From: Apteryx mantelli | Taxonomy: Eukaryota > Chordata > Aves > Apterygiformes > Apterygidae | Assembly: GCF_036417845.1 (NCBI RefSeq) | Contig: NC_089980.1 | Location: 63,052,501-63,116,500, forward strand | Direction of reading: 5' to 3' | DNA length: 64,000 nt | In this document: piece by piece, positions 1-10,496 of the stretch | How the letters are laid out: every line of letters starts with the position of its first letter | Position numbering within the stretch: position 1 is the stretch's first letter | The notes under the pieces: generated by a model | The model's database searches: none | Told to the model about the DNA's origin: nothing | The model's input: only the letters and a program-made list of their open reading frames with translations | Made by a program: the position numbers and the translations under genes

Positions 1-930
1 AAATGCTTATGTATTATGAATCAGAAGAAAGTGCATCTGGGTGATCCCATAAAAATATTTAATGGGAAGCAAAGCTGCTGTGTCTAATTAGAGTCATTGG
101 TTTGCAGGCTACAAAAGAATTCTAGTGGCTGAACTTTTCAGAAATGCATCCACTCAGATCTCAGAAGGCAACATTCTGCTGTAAAATGTGAGTAAACATT
201 TTTATTTTTTCTGACTTGTAAAAAGACACTTAAAGGCTAATGCCAGATGCAAAGCATATGTCTTTTGTTCTGAATTAGAAAAGATTAAAGTAATTTAAGA
301 TCACCCAAACCAAGCTATTGAAGTCTTTTTGCTGTCACTGTCTGTATTGGGTAGTACATCTTAATACTATTGGCCAGTCCCAGAAAGCCCGGAGGGTGGC
401 GCCTTTATCCTGCTGTTGAAACAGGAAGAATCTATAGATGCCTATACTGAGAGTCAGAAATTGGACTAGATAAAAGATGCTTTTTTTTCCCCAGCTTCTG
501 CTTTCCACATCACAATTATTTATTTCACCTTTATCTAGAGTATGTAATTAAAAAAAAAAAAAAGCAACCCCAAACTATTTGCATAAAACAGTAGCAGTGA
601 CTCAAGAAGAAATGAACATGCTATAAACTGTAGATTCAGCTACTTGGAAAAGGGAAGTACTCATTTGTTCAATGCAGGCTTCCTCCAACTAAGCTGGTAG
701 GCTCATACAGATGTAATAACTCTTTATTTATAGAAGACTTACCTGACTTTTTATTTTTCATTCAGGAATTTAGTCCTTTCTAGAACAGCAAAAGCAGTAT
801 AAAATGCTGCTATTCTGTTTCTCTAACATTTTGTCCTACGTACCTATTACATTGGCTTTGCTAAAGTATATTGTTAAACTAATATAAGGCAAAAGACTGC
901 TGTTTGTAGTTATGTCCCATATTGAGCAGA
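1..930. other. AT-rich non-coding DNA
   Basis: I see no gene here. The stretch is AT-rich with stops in all frames. The only simple repeat is a 14-base A run at 550-563. It ends where the 3' terminus of the first CR1 copy begins, so it is the flank of that insertion. Confidence 0.7.
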
Positions 931-2024
931 TCACAGAACCACAGAATCGCTGAGGTTGGAAGGGACCTCTGGAGATCATCTAGTCCAACCCCCCTGCTCA
1001 AGCAGGGTCACCTAGAACACATTGCACAGGATCGCGTCCAGGTGGGTTTTGAAAATCTCCAGAGAAGGAGATTCCACAACCTCTCTGGGCAACCTGTTCC
1101 AGTGCTCTGTCACCCTCACAGTGAAAAAGTTTTTCCTCATGTTCAGATGGAACTGTCTGTGTTTCAGTTTGTGCCTGTTGCTTTGCGTCCTGTCACTGGG
1201 CACTACTGAAAAGAGTCTGGCTCCATCCTCTTGACACCTTCCCTTCAGATACTTGTACACATTGATAAGATCTCCTCTCAGCCTTCTCTTCTCCAGGCTA
1301 AACAGGCCCAGCTCTCTCGGTCTTTCCTCATAAGAGAGATGCTCCAGTCCCCTAATCATCTTTGTGGCCCTCCGCTGGACTTGCTCCAGTAGTGCCACAT
1401 CCCTCTTGTACTGGGGAGCCCAGAACTGGACGCAGTACTCCAGATGTGGCCTCACCAGGGCTGAGCAGAGGGGGAGGATCACCTCCCTCGACCTGCTGGC
1501 AACACTCTTCCTGATGCAGCCCAGGATACCATTGGCCTTCTTGGCCACAAGGGCACATTGCTGCCTCATGCTTAACTTGGTGTCCACCAGCACTCCCAGG
1601 TCCTTTTCCGCAGAGCTGCTTTCCAGCAGGTCAACCCCCAACCTGTACTGGTGCGTGGGGTTATTCCTCCCCAGGTGCAGGACCCTGCACTTCCCGCTGT
1701 TGAACTTCATGAGGTTCCTCTCTGCCCACCTCTCCAGCCTGTCCAGGTCCCTCTGAATGGCAGCACAGCCCTCTGGTGTATCGGCCACTCCTCCCAGTTT
1801 TGTATCGTCAGCAAACTTGCTGAGGGTGCACTCTGTGCCTTCATCCAGGTCATTGATGAAGAAGTTGAACAAGACTGGACCCAGTCCTGACCCCTGGGGG
1901 ACACCGCTAGCTACAGGCCTCCAACTAGACTCTGCGCCGCTGATCACAATTCTCTGAGCTCTGCCATTCAGCCAGTTCTCAGTCCACCTCACTGTCCACT
2001 CATCTAGCCCACACTTCCTGAGCT
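931..2024 (-). mobile_element. CR1 LINE copy 1, 5'-truncated, intact 3' end
   Basis: This is a young chicken-repeat-1 non-LTR retrotransposon read on the minus strand. Its 3' end lies at 931, where two tandem 8-bp units (cacagaac, cacagaat on the plus strand) form the characteristic CR1 terminus that replaces a poly(A) tail. A 3' UTR of about 80 bp follows the stop codon near 1012. The body encodes the second half of the reverse transcriptase. Homology stops at 2024, just before codons Leu-Arg-Lys of the family sequence, so the 5' part (ORF1, endonuclease and the start of RT) is missing, the usual result of incomplete reverse transcription. A near-identical copy lies 370 bp away in the opposite orientation. 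I did not see an obvious target-site duplication, which is normal for CR1. Confidence 0.95.
1012..2022 (-). pseudogene. CR1 reverse transcriptase, C-terminal fragment (336 codons, open)
   Basis: This is the C-terminal part of a CR1 ORF2 reverse transcriptase. The frame is open from 2022 to the stop at 1012 with no internal stop. The codon at 1990-1992 is GTG, not ATG, so no genuine start exists; the frame simply enters from the truncated element edge. Numbering from that GTG, motif B (GVPQGS) is at residues 30-35 and the catalytic FADD box (the CR1 form of YADD) is at 60-63. The C-terminal thumb and connection region follows, ending in CNVF-stop. Motif A, which carries the first catalytic aspartate, and the endonuclease domain are absent, so the product could not work as a polymerase. 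The lack of stops in over 1 kb points to a recent insertion. Antisense open frames in this interval (for example 1364-1756) are shadows. Confidence 0.93.
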
Positions 2025-2393
2025 AGATAACTAGTTTTTATAAATTAATAGGCTTAATCTGTCTTTTCTTAAGCTGCTGTCTGATTAATGATTAAAAATA
2101 ATGCATTCAGATTTCATCATACCTGTCATTATTACTCCTTTGATTTAAAAAGCAAAGATCCTTTTGGGGTCCGTGGTAGGTGTGTAGGTTTGACTACAGA
2201 ACTGAAGCCATGACTGTCCCAGACAACCGGAGCTGTGAGTTTTCCACTAGATGGAGGTGTGTATCTGCTTTATGCTGTTGTCAGCAGGATTTTGGAACTG
2301 AATTTTGGAGAGGCAGATTAAGGAGTTTACATGCTCTCACTGCACATGAGGGGAACTGTTTGGGCTGTTGCTTCCACACCCTAAATAAACAGG
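2025..2393. other. Spacer between the two CR1 copies
   Basis: About 370 bp of non-repetitive sequence separates the divergent CR1 copies. A short open frame at 2180-2446 runs into the second copy and has no recognisable domain. I see no feature here. It would be the loop if the two CR1 arms paired. Confidence 0.6.
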
Positions 2394-2417
2394 GTAACCT
2401 CTGTCATCTCCAAGCAT

Positions 2418-2614
2418 GTGGAGGAAAAGAAGGTGATCAGGAGTAGTCAGCATGGCTTCACCAAGGGAAAATCATGCTTAACCAATCTGATAGCCTTCTA
2501 TGATGGAATGACTGGCTGGGTAGATGAAGGGAGAGCAGTGGATGTTGTCTCCCTTGACTTCAGCAAGGCTTTTGACACTGTCTCCCATAACATCCTCATA
2601 GGTAAGCTCAGAAA
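2418..2614 (+). pseudogene. CR1 reverse transcriptase, motif 1 and motif A fragment
   Basis: This is the N-terminal part of the CR1 RT core. Residues QHGFTKGKSC (about 11-20) are the conserved early RT block. LDFSKAFDTV (about 46-55) is motif A with its catalytic aspartate at about residue 47. The reading then reaches GKLRK and meets the internal deletion at about 2615. The frame continues through junction sequence to a stop just past 2650. The following RT fragment is in a different frame, so the deletion also causes a frameshift. Motif B and the FADD box are lost, so this fragment cannot be a working polymerase. Confidence 0.9.
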
Positions 2615-2652
2615 GGTATCCTGGGGTGCATCAGAGGTATCCTGGGGTGCAT
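2614..2652 (+). repeat. 21-nt tandem duplication at the CR1 deletion junction
   Basis: The 18-base string aggtatcctggggtgcat occurs at 2614-2631 and again at 2635-2652, a period of 21 nt. Copy 1 has only one equivalent (plus-strand 1513-1530, as ggtatcctgggctgcat on the minus strand). The duplication therefore arose in copy 2, at or after the internal deletion. Confidence 0.9.
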
Positions 2653-3154
2653 GAGGAAGAGTGTTGCCAGCAGGTTGAGGGAGGTGATTCTCCCCCTCTA
2701 CTCAGCCCTGGTGAGGCCACATCTGGAGTACTGCATCCAGTTCTGGGCTCCCCAGTACAAGAGGGACGTGGCACTACTGGAGCAGGTCCAACGAAGGGCT
2801 ACAAAGATGATTAGGGGACTGGAGCATCTCTCTTATGAGGAAAGACCGAGAGAGCTGGGCCTGTTTAGCCTAGAGAAGAGAAGGCTGAGAGGAGATCTTA
2901 TTAACGTGTACAAGTATCTGAAGGGAGGGTGTCGAGAGGATGGAGCCAGACTCTTTTCAGTGGTGCTGAGCGACAGGACGCGAGGCAACAGGCACAAACT
3001 GAAACACAGACAGTTCCATCTGAACATGAGAAAAAACTTTTTCACTGTGAGGGTGACAGAGCACTGGAACAGGTTGCCCGGAGAGGTTGTGGAATCTCCT
3101 TCTCTGGAGATTTTCAAAACCCACCTGGACGCAATCCTGTGCAATGTGTTCTAG
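2651..3154 (+). pseudogene. CR1 reverse transcriptase, C-terminal fragment
   Basis: This 167-codon open frame matches the last half of the copy 1 reading frame nearly residue for residue, from IRKSVASR to the terminal CNVF-stop. It is the thumb and C-terminal region of CR1 ORF2, downstream of the catalytic palm. It is cut off from the upstream RT fragment by the deletion and frameshift. The ATG at its start is an internal codon, not a real initiation site. Antisense frames at 2833-3144 and 2957-3316 are shadows. Confidence 0.92.
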
Positions 3155-3235
3155 GTGACCCTGCTTGAGCAGGGGGGTTGGACTAGATGATCTCCAGAGG
3201 TCCCTTCCAACCTCAACCATTCTGTGATTCTGTGA

Positions 3236-6200
3236 AGCTACCTGTAAGTAAACACTATGTTGGGAGGAGGCAATGCTGCTGTGGAAAAGTTTACTTATTT
3301 TAATATATACAGTCAAACGTAGGATTTGCTATAACCAGAGACAGGCAGACAGAGGCTAGATGAGGGTGCTCCTAATTTAAATGAAGAAGCTGTCAGGGTT
3401 CCCACCAGGCTGCTTCATCAGGCTCTTTGTGGCCATGACAGAGGCACCCTGAATGGTCTTTCAAGCCCAGAGGTTAGAGGTTTAACAATAGAGGATGTAG
3501 TCTGTTACATTGCTATTATTAAGCCACAAAAAAGCTTGTTGGGAATATCCCCAGCAAGACTGCTGAGAGTACTTGGCAGGCTACCTGAGGCACCTGAGGA
3601 AGTGTACGGTTACTTATTGTGCTGCCTCAGAGGACTGTTGCTGCACCTGAGAAACTCCAGCTTTGTAGTCTTCTGTTGTATGGGGAGCAGGTGGAAACCC
3701 TGAATCTTCTTACCTGAAGAGATGGGTGGACGAACTGGCAAGAGGCGAGTCAGCTAATGTGCTGTCCTGAGTCCCATCTTAGTCTTGCCAGAGCTGCTGG
3801 TGTTCCCACATACCTTTGTGATACCACTGAAGCAGTGCTCTGACCTGTTCCACTGCAATGTTTTTAAGCATCCCTCCAGTCTAATGGAGGAATCTGTGGA
3901 ACACAGATTCCTACATACAGCACTTGGGAAGTCTTGGCATTAAGGCTATGTGAAATGGCTGGCAGTCCTGTAGTTACAGGCTCTTGTCACACATAAATTT
4001 GCAGAGGAAATCACAAAAGTTCTGATATAAAGGTGTCCATAAAACTCTGGAGCAACAGTAGGTGTTTGCAGATTGGGGTCTTACAGAATCTGACTCCTCT
4101 GGGAGGTTTTGCTGTGCTAGAGGAGGTAGGTAACTTTGAAAATTTGAGATCTATCTTCAGCTGGACTCCGATTCCTTAGTTCTTTTTTGATTTCCCCACC
4201 TTTTTCTGGTGAATGACCAAGCCTACCTCCTTAGCTCCTCTCCACACCCACGGAGTGCTTCATCTAGGTCCCTTATGGATGGCTGCCTCCTTCATAGTTA
4301 TCTTAGAAGTGCTTTTGTTCCTTGTAGCTGTGTTCATTCCTATCTGTTGCCTCCATAGTGCCTGCAGACATTAACCATGTCTATGCCACTTGGTTTAAAA
4401 AAAACCTAACAACTACTAAGGGTTTGTCCCTTACACTGTTGACAATAGAGCTGTAGTTCTAAATAGACTCATCTAGAAGCACGTAGCATTGGAATTCTGG
4501 TATTCTTATCAGTGAGTTTTGCAACACTGGAAGAATTGGAAGACACTTTTGTGCAGGAATTTCAGTTTTTCCTTACTTTTAAGAAAAGGTTACAAGTTTT
4601 CACACCTCTATTGCAAAGAAAATCATTACAGCTGTGGGATGCATGCATCAGAGGTCTGGAAACCAGAAGGCAAGGAAAAAGGACATCTGTTAATTTAAGT
4701 GTCATGATTTGAAGATAATCCCACAATTCTGAGACAGGCTTATTTGTACCATTCAGTATTTGGTCTTGTCAGGAACAGGCAGTACTGCAACCTCTGTTAT
4801 GCCCTTAGAAATTCGGACCTGAGGTAGCTAAAAGCAAGTGCTTCCAGTTTACAGAAACTGTAATTTGGCTTTTGTCAAAACTGACCTGAATCAAAAACTT
4901 GACAAAATTTCCAGGAAACCAGAGGCTCCCCAGGCCCTACAGTTTCTGGGGGAGTCTGACCTTCCTGTCAGTTGCAGCAGCTGTAGTGGGCTTTAAGCTT
5001 TAGGCTTCTCCAAAAGTCATTCAAATAGGGCTGTTTCAAACAAGGCATTTTGGGCTCGCCAAAGTAGCATTAAAGAAAGCTATCTATGTATCTATCTGTC
5101 TATTTATGTATCTGTCTATTGACTAAATGTTTCACTGGGAAATTTCCAGCCACTCCTATCCCTTGAGAAGAATTCTATTGAGTAAGAGGCTGCAGGGAGG
5201 AGAGGAAATACAAGCTTTCAGAGGATGCATCAATGGACTGTTTTTGACTTCTTCCTTCCATAAAAGATGCTCACAGACACGGCCAGCCTCTCCCTCTGGC
5301 TGAGAATAGCTGGTCTCTTGGGTCCTTTGAGTGTTTGCAAGTACATTTTCCAAGCTGCCAAGTAATTTGAGATTTGAAGCATGTCAGAAATGATGTACCC
5401 TTTTCTTCCATCTGGGTTACCCACCTCTGCTTAAGATTTCAGGCTCTTTCAAAGTACCTGGAGTTTGATTACAGTAGTTATACTGATGTTTACAGGGAAG
5501 AAATACTCATGAATTTCTGCTTATTTACTTGCCTTACAAAAGAATAAGGATCACAAATCTAAATCTCTCACCTAGATTTTTTGGGGATGGAAGAGTATTA
5601 TCTCTAAGTGTAATGTTTGGTGCTTGTTTTCATAACTGAATAAAATGGGAACAATGAACTGGAACTTGCCTGTCTGAGGGTCAAAAGCTCCTATGGCAGT
5701 TTTTCCCTTGCTTTCCTGGGATCTAGGTCAGTTGAAAGTAGATCAGAGCCGGAACTACTGCTTTGCTGTATTATCTAACTGGGAATTGGAGTTGTTCCTG
5801 GATTTTGTTTTATCTTAAGCATAACTTGTAGCAGTTAAGTGGTTGTTACTATCCATCTGCCAATATTCTTTGCTGTTCTAATTGCATTCTCTCCAGCTGT
5901 GGTAGGACTGTGCAGTGCACATTGTGTGTGACATCCGAAGATGTGTTTTGTATGGGAGAAAGTACATGATATTAAATGGAACTAAATGTTTTTGTTACTT
6001 CCAGATGTGGCTGTCTGTTATACAAACTGTGGGTCATATCCAGGTGTGGACTGGTGCTGAGTGTTCAGCTCTGAAATTGGTCCTTGAAAGTAACATCTGC
6101 ATCTACTGATTCTGGGCTGACCTGCCCAGATTGCTGTCCAGTGAGCTCCAATGTCACCTTCATTTGACAAGGTGCGTGTCTGTAGCCTCAGTGAAGCATC

Positions 6201-8299
6201 CCAGGAGCTAGATTTTGATGGGATCTAGGACTGTCCCATCTAAGCCTTTTTCCTTTGACCAAGTCCTTTGCATCAGGAGATGGTGTGTCACAGCACTGCA
6301 GTGATTTTTCATGCTGTATTTGTTACTGTAAATCACAAACAGCTTGCTGTAAGGCAAGTTTGCATGGGTAGAAAAGAGCAAAGCTGTTCTTAGCCACCTG
6401 AGGATCTGACCCAATATGCTGCAACCTGGAGCATGCTTGTTTACTACTAGAGTCAGCTGCAGAGAGATCATGTGGGCTGGATCCCTGGGTCAGTTCCAGC
6501 ATGGAGGCAATGACACAAAGAAGTCCTAATCTGGCTGTTGCTCACTTGGAGCTTCTTGCAGAATCTGATCAGGACCTTATATCCTTAGATCCTTAGGGAT
6601 GACAAATTTGAAGGAGTAGTATGTGTATGCACCTGACTATGCAGATATGATCATGAGCTTATCTCTGCATGTGTGGTTCCATTAACCTCTTCTGGGTCTT
6701 AGGAGAAAAAACAGCAGAAAAATCAGCTGGCTATGCTCATCCTTGCAATCCAACATCTGGCTGCCAGAGACTGTGTAATCTCTGCTCATGTGGTTTCTAT
6801 GCTTTGATTCCCCACTCTTGACCCAGTGCTGGAGAGGAACTGACCTCTTGTGACAGAACGCAAGCTGACAGCATGCTAGGCCATTTCAGAGGGGAAGGGC
6901 AGAAGGTATCCACCATTAGCATTTGTTTACATGTAAGTGTAGCCAGACTAATCAAAATGGCAGTAAATGCATGTGGTTCTTGTAATGCTTCATCACTAAA
7001 GCCTAAACCTCTAGAAGCTATTGCTTGGCCTGGAACTGCTCTTGCAGTTACCCAGATGTACTGTAGAGGTGGAACGCTGGTCTTTCACCATGAACATCAT
7101 CAAAACTGAAGGCCAGGATTGTGTTACAGAGCAGGACAAAGGAAAGCTGTCTGCCCTTCACTTCAGGCATTTCTAGCTGGACTCTGCTTATGAATGATTT
7201 TCATTTTTTAGTCACTGAACTACAATTCAGGAAAAAAAAGTTTTAATTTCCTCCCCCCTTACTGAAATGAGACCTTCTGCCTTCCCCCCTTGATTTATTT
7301 TCTGGATGACTGAAAAAGGGTGGGATAAAAGCACCATTCATACTAGAAGGGAGTAGACTGGTGCTGCAGCTTTTCCTCTGCTCACTGTGTAGGCAGTTAG
7401 GATGCCCCTCCAAAATGAAGGAGACTAGCATTGAACTCTTCCTCTGCTTAAATGGACCTGAACTTACCCCTTTCACCAAAGTGCCCTACCTGCCATACCA
7501 AAAGCATCTGGGAGGTGGGGAATTCTCGGTTCCTGCAGCTGTGAACTTACTGAATGTTCATTAGCTGAGGCAGACAGACAGACATGACCACCTCCAGCCC
7601 AGTGCCTGAGCTACTTGCCTAAAGGGGAAACTCTTGATTTCTGAGTTCCTTTCAATAAATACTGCAGACAGGTATCCTGACTGCTTGAGGGGAACCATCT
7701 GCCCTTGCCATGGTCTCATTCTGTTAATTTAACCCCACGTCCTCTTTCTGGCTCCAACCATTTGGTGAATTGGGCTAATTAGCAAATTATTTTGAATCAG
7801 TCAACACCCCATATTCAATAAATAAGTTACTTGCTTTCCCCAGACCAACACCTGCCCAAGCTACCCATTGCCTCCATTGACCTAATCTGTCAAGTTCTCC
7901 ACTTTCAGTCAAGGATTATCCAAAATCCTTCAGCCTTGCTAACAATATTTTTTTAAGAAAAATATGGTAAATATAAGACAGACCCTACCAAAGCTCTAGA
8001 CCCAACAGTTTCCTATTGCTACAATAACCTTCACTCTCAACTTAGAAATAACTAACAGTAAACTGAGTGGCAGCAGAGTACCTGTGCACCCTCTGTTGTC
8101 CTCCAGAGGTAGTTCTTCCTTCTCACCAAAGAAAATGCTTGCTCCCAGGAGGGCCAGTAGCCTGAATCATGGCTTCCCTGCTCCACTGCCCAGACGGTCG
8201 TGCTCACACAGGAATATGAAACTAGAGGGCAGTGCTATGCAGTGTCAAGACCTGGTATATCATGTTGGTCATAAACCCTTCTAGTGATCTGTCCTTTGC
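3236..8299. other. Non-coding DNA, no gene recognised
   Basis: This 5 kb holds only short open frames on both strands (60-90 codons) with no domain I recognise and no consistent splice pattern. An interrupted tetranucleotide tract at 5080-5119 is listed separately. C-rich runs near 7250-7290 are compositional. I found no transposon ends or RNA gene. It is most simply intergenic or intronic DNA. Confidence 0.6.
5080..5119. repeat. Interrupted TCTA/TCTG microsatellite
   Basis: About ten imperfect tetranucleotide units of the type tatc, tatg, tctg and ttta run through this 40-bp tract. Each unit differs, so the tract looks old and degenerate rather than highly variable. Confidence 0.7.
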
Positions 8300-8612
8300 A
8301 GAACTACAGAATAAGTTGGGAGGGACCAGAGGTCCGGCCAGTGTTCAAAGCAGGCCCACCTAGATCAGGTTGCCCAGAATCAAGGATGGAGATTCCCCCA
8401 CCTCACTGCATACCTGTGCCAGGGTTTGACTACCTTCATGGTGAAATTTTATTCCTTATATTTAATAGGAATTTCCGCTGTTGCAACTTGTGTCTGAGTC
8501 TTGTTGTAGCACAGTGCATCTCTGAGGAGAGCCTGGCTCCATCTTCTCTCTACCCTTCCAATAGGTTGATGAACCCAACTCTCCCAGCCTCCCCTTCCTC
8601 ACTGCTGAGTGA
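8300..8612 (-). mobile_element. Older CR1 LINE 3' fragment
   Basis: This sequence follows the reverse complement of a CR1 3' end in order: a degraded terminus (gaactacagaataag), then gggagggacc, then an agatcaggttgcccag-like segment, a ctgtgccag segment, and an actctcccagcc segment. It is diverged and carries small deletions relative to copies 1 and 2, so it belongs to an older or different CR1 subfamily. The far edge near 8612 is approximate. It has no intact reading frame. Orientation is inferred from the position of the degraded 3' terminus at 8300. Confidence 0.8.
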
Positions 8613-9335
8613 CTGCCTCTCTTTCAACAAAGCTTTGCAGAAACAGCATGCCAGAGCACAGCACCGCTATTCCAGGGCAGCTTTCAAGGTTAGAAAGTTG
8701 AATTTTGTGTTGTGCTGGAATGAAAGCAGAAATTGTAACATGTTTTCTTGGAATGAAAATTGAGTCAAAACAGCTATTTACAAATCTGGGCCTCTTGATT
8801 TGGAAGGTGGCAACTGGTTTGGGGGTTTATTGTCTGATGTATAGACAGTCCAAATTCAAACATTCACCTTTCCTGATTCACAGCAATTTCACATCCCAGA
8901 TCACCATGAACAAGGCAACAAATACATTTAGCACCAATTTATGTTAAATCAGTCACCTATGTATTGCCAGGAGTGACATGGAGTAAGAAGTTGACTATGT
9001 TTCAATGATAAGGCAAGTCTCAGTATTTCTTGCTGCTGGTCTTGTCCTTCGTCCCCAGCAGAACAAGGCTTCTACAGGAGTCACAGTGAAAAGCCTAACA
9101 CGTCTTGCCTTAGGTGTTTGCTTAGGTGCTTGCTTGGTATGGCAGTAAGGACATGACTGCAAGGAGGAAAGTGAAGCCTTCCTAATTGCTGCTCTGTTGA
9201 TAGCATTGGGCAGAATTTAGGCAGCCATCTAGGAGAATACCCACAAACAAACGGAAGTATAAATGTCATGGAGAACTGAACTTTTTGATGCTATCAATGA
9301 GTTCCTTCTTCAGTATTCGCAACACTGTGAGTATT

Positions 9336-9381
9336 GATGATGAATAGTGATGTGATGAATTGATGTAAATAGTGATGAAAG
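9336..9381. repeat. Degenerate GATGA-rich short repeat
   Basis: The motif gtgatga and variants (gatgatga, gtgatgtgatga, gatgtaaatagtgatga) recur over about 46 bp. The longer unit aatagtgatg occurs twice. This looks like a decayed minisatellite. Confidence 0.6.
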
Positions 9382-10468
9382 ACCAGGGTTCAGAATATCA
9401 GATAAAAATTTCATTCTTCACAAGTCCTTCAGGCAATTTCAATTTTAATTTCCTTAAGAGACAGAATATTGATATACCTCAGAAGGGACTAAAGCAATGG
9501 AGACCAGAAAAACTCTGCTGTTCCTACTGCTTTTTGAAAACATCATATGTATTCGGAGAAGACTTGAATATCTTGAGAAATGTTTTGTATTTTTTTTCAC
9601 TTTCAGGTCAATCAAAGCTAGTGAATGAAACAGGTAACAATGCAGACAGTAGAGCAGAGAGTTTTATATGTGAGAGTTTTATATATGTTTTATATGTGTA
9701 GTAGCTGGATGAATCAGGTCTGCCTGGGTGATAGATCTGACTGAAGCACTCCCACTGGTTTCACTGAGAACTGAAAGAGACCTTCGAGGCCCCATCCAAA
9801 ATGGCAGTGGTCTGTGAATGTCTTATCAGTAGCACTGGGTTAGAACAGCTATGAGCAAATAGGCTGTGTGCTCTTCTTTAACAGATTAATGTTAGCTTGA
9901 CATAAAATTTTGCCCAAGCAATTACTGCTGGGGCTGTGGTGGTGTCTAGAAGGTCATAGCCTGAACCCCTGGCATAAGATGAAATGGAAATTTATATTAA
10001 AAGAACATTCTTTATAAGTAGGTCCTGGAGACCATTTGATTTGCATAGGTCGGACTATTCTGTCTGCTTGCTCTCCCTAAGGCACAACCATAAATATCAC
10101 TGTAGTAATGAGACCTCATTGAAAAATCTGAGGCAGTTCTTGCTCTGAGGGCTGTTGATTTAAAGGAAGTTTGAATAGCAGTATGTGTTCTCTCATTAAG
10201 AGGTCTGGTGCATCCCTTATTCTTCTGAGGTTGCCTAATTAATATATTGGCCAAGTATGAGGTATTTTTTGCACATACGGACAATAATTCACATCCAGTG
10301 TCTACAAAGGGGTATATGAATGTATTCCCAAAAGGTGAATGTGCTGTTGAGTGATGCTGGTAAAATACTGCTATATTGGCATACAAGTTAATACTCTTAT
10401 TCTGAATATACCTGTAATTACAGTTGTAGAGAAACTAACCACCTCTTTGTTTGGATGAAATCAACCAT

Positions 10469-10496
10469 ATTATGCAGGATTATGCCTGGATTATGC
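10469..10496. repeat. Three phased ATTATGC units
   Basis: The heptamer attatgc starts at 10469, 10479 and 10490, so the copies are spaced 10 and 11 bp apart, close to one helical turn. It is either a tiny tandem duplication or phased sites. No other support for regulation is visible. Confidence 0.55.

Larger units (their letters stand above)
2394..3235 (+). mobile_element. CR1 LINE copy 2, 5'-truncated with internal deletion
   Basis: This second young CR1 copy is on the plus strand. Its 5' edge is approximate (around 2394, where family-like sequence begins with a cttccaagcat-like segment), and its 3' end at 3219-3234 is two exact attctgtg units. It carries the early RT block (2418-2614), then jumps to sequence matching copy 1 from about 1530 downward, so roughly 480 nt present in copy 1 (about 1531-2014) are missing. 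The junction holds a short tandem duplication. The shared 3' part differs from copy 1 at about 9 of 165 residues, so the copies are similar in age and subfamily. Which subfamily cannot be settled by eye. Confidence 0.93.

Noticed and set aside
1364..1756. 130-codon plus-strand frame inside CR1 copy 1
   Set aside because: It is the antisense shadow of the CR1 reverse-transcriptase frame on the minus strand.
1931..2446. Single CR1 element with a twin-priming inversion instead of two insertions
   Set aside because: Twin priming would leave only one 3' terminus. Here both outer ends carry complete CR1 8-bp-repeat termini, so two insertions fit better.
2957..3316. 119-codon minus-strand frame over the end of CR1 copy 2
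   Set aside because: It is antisense to the CR1 C-terminal frame and runs into flanking DNA.
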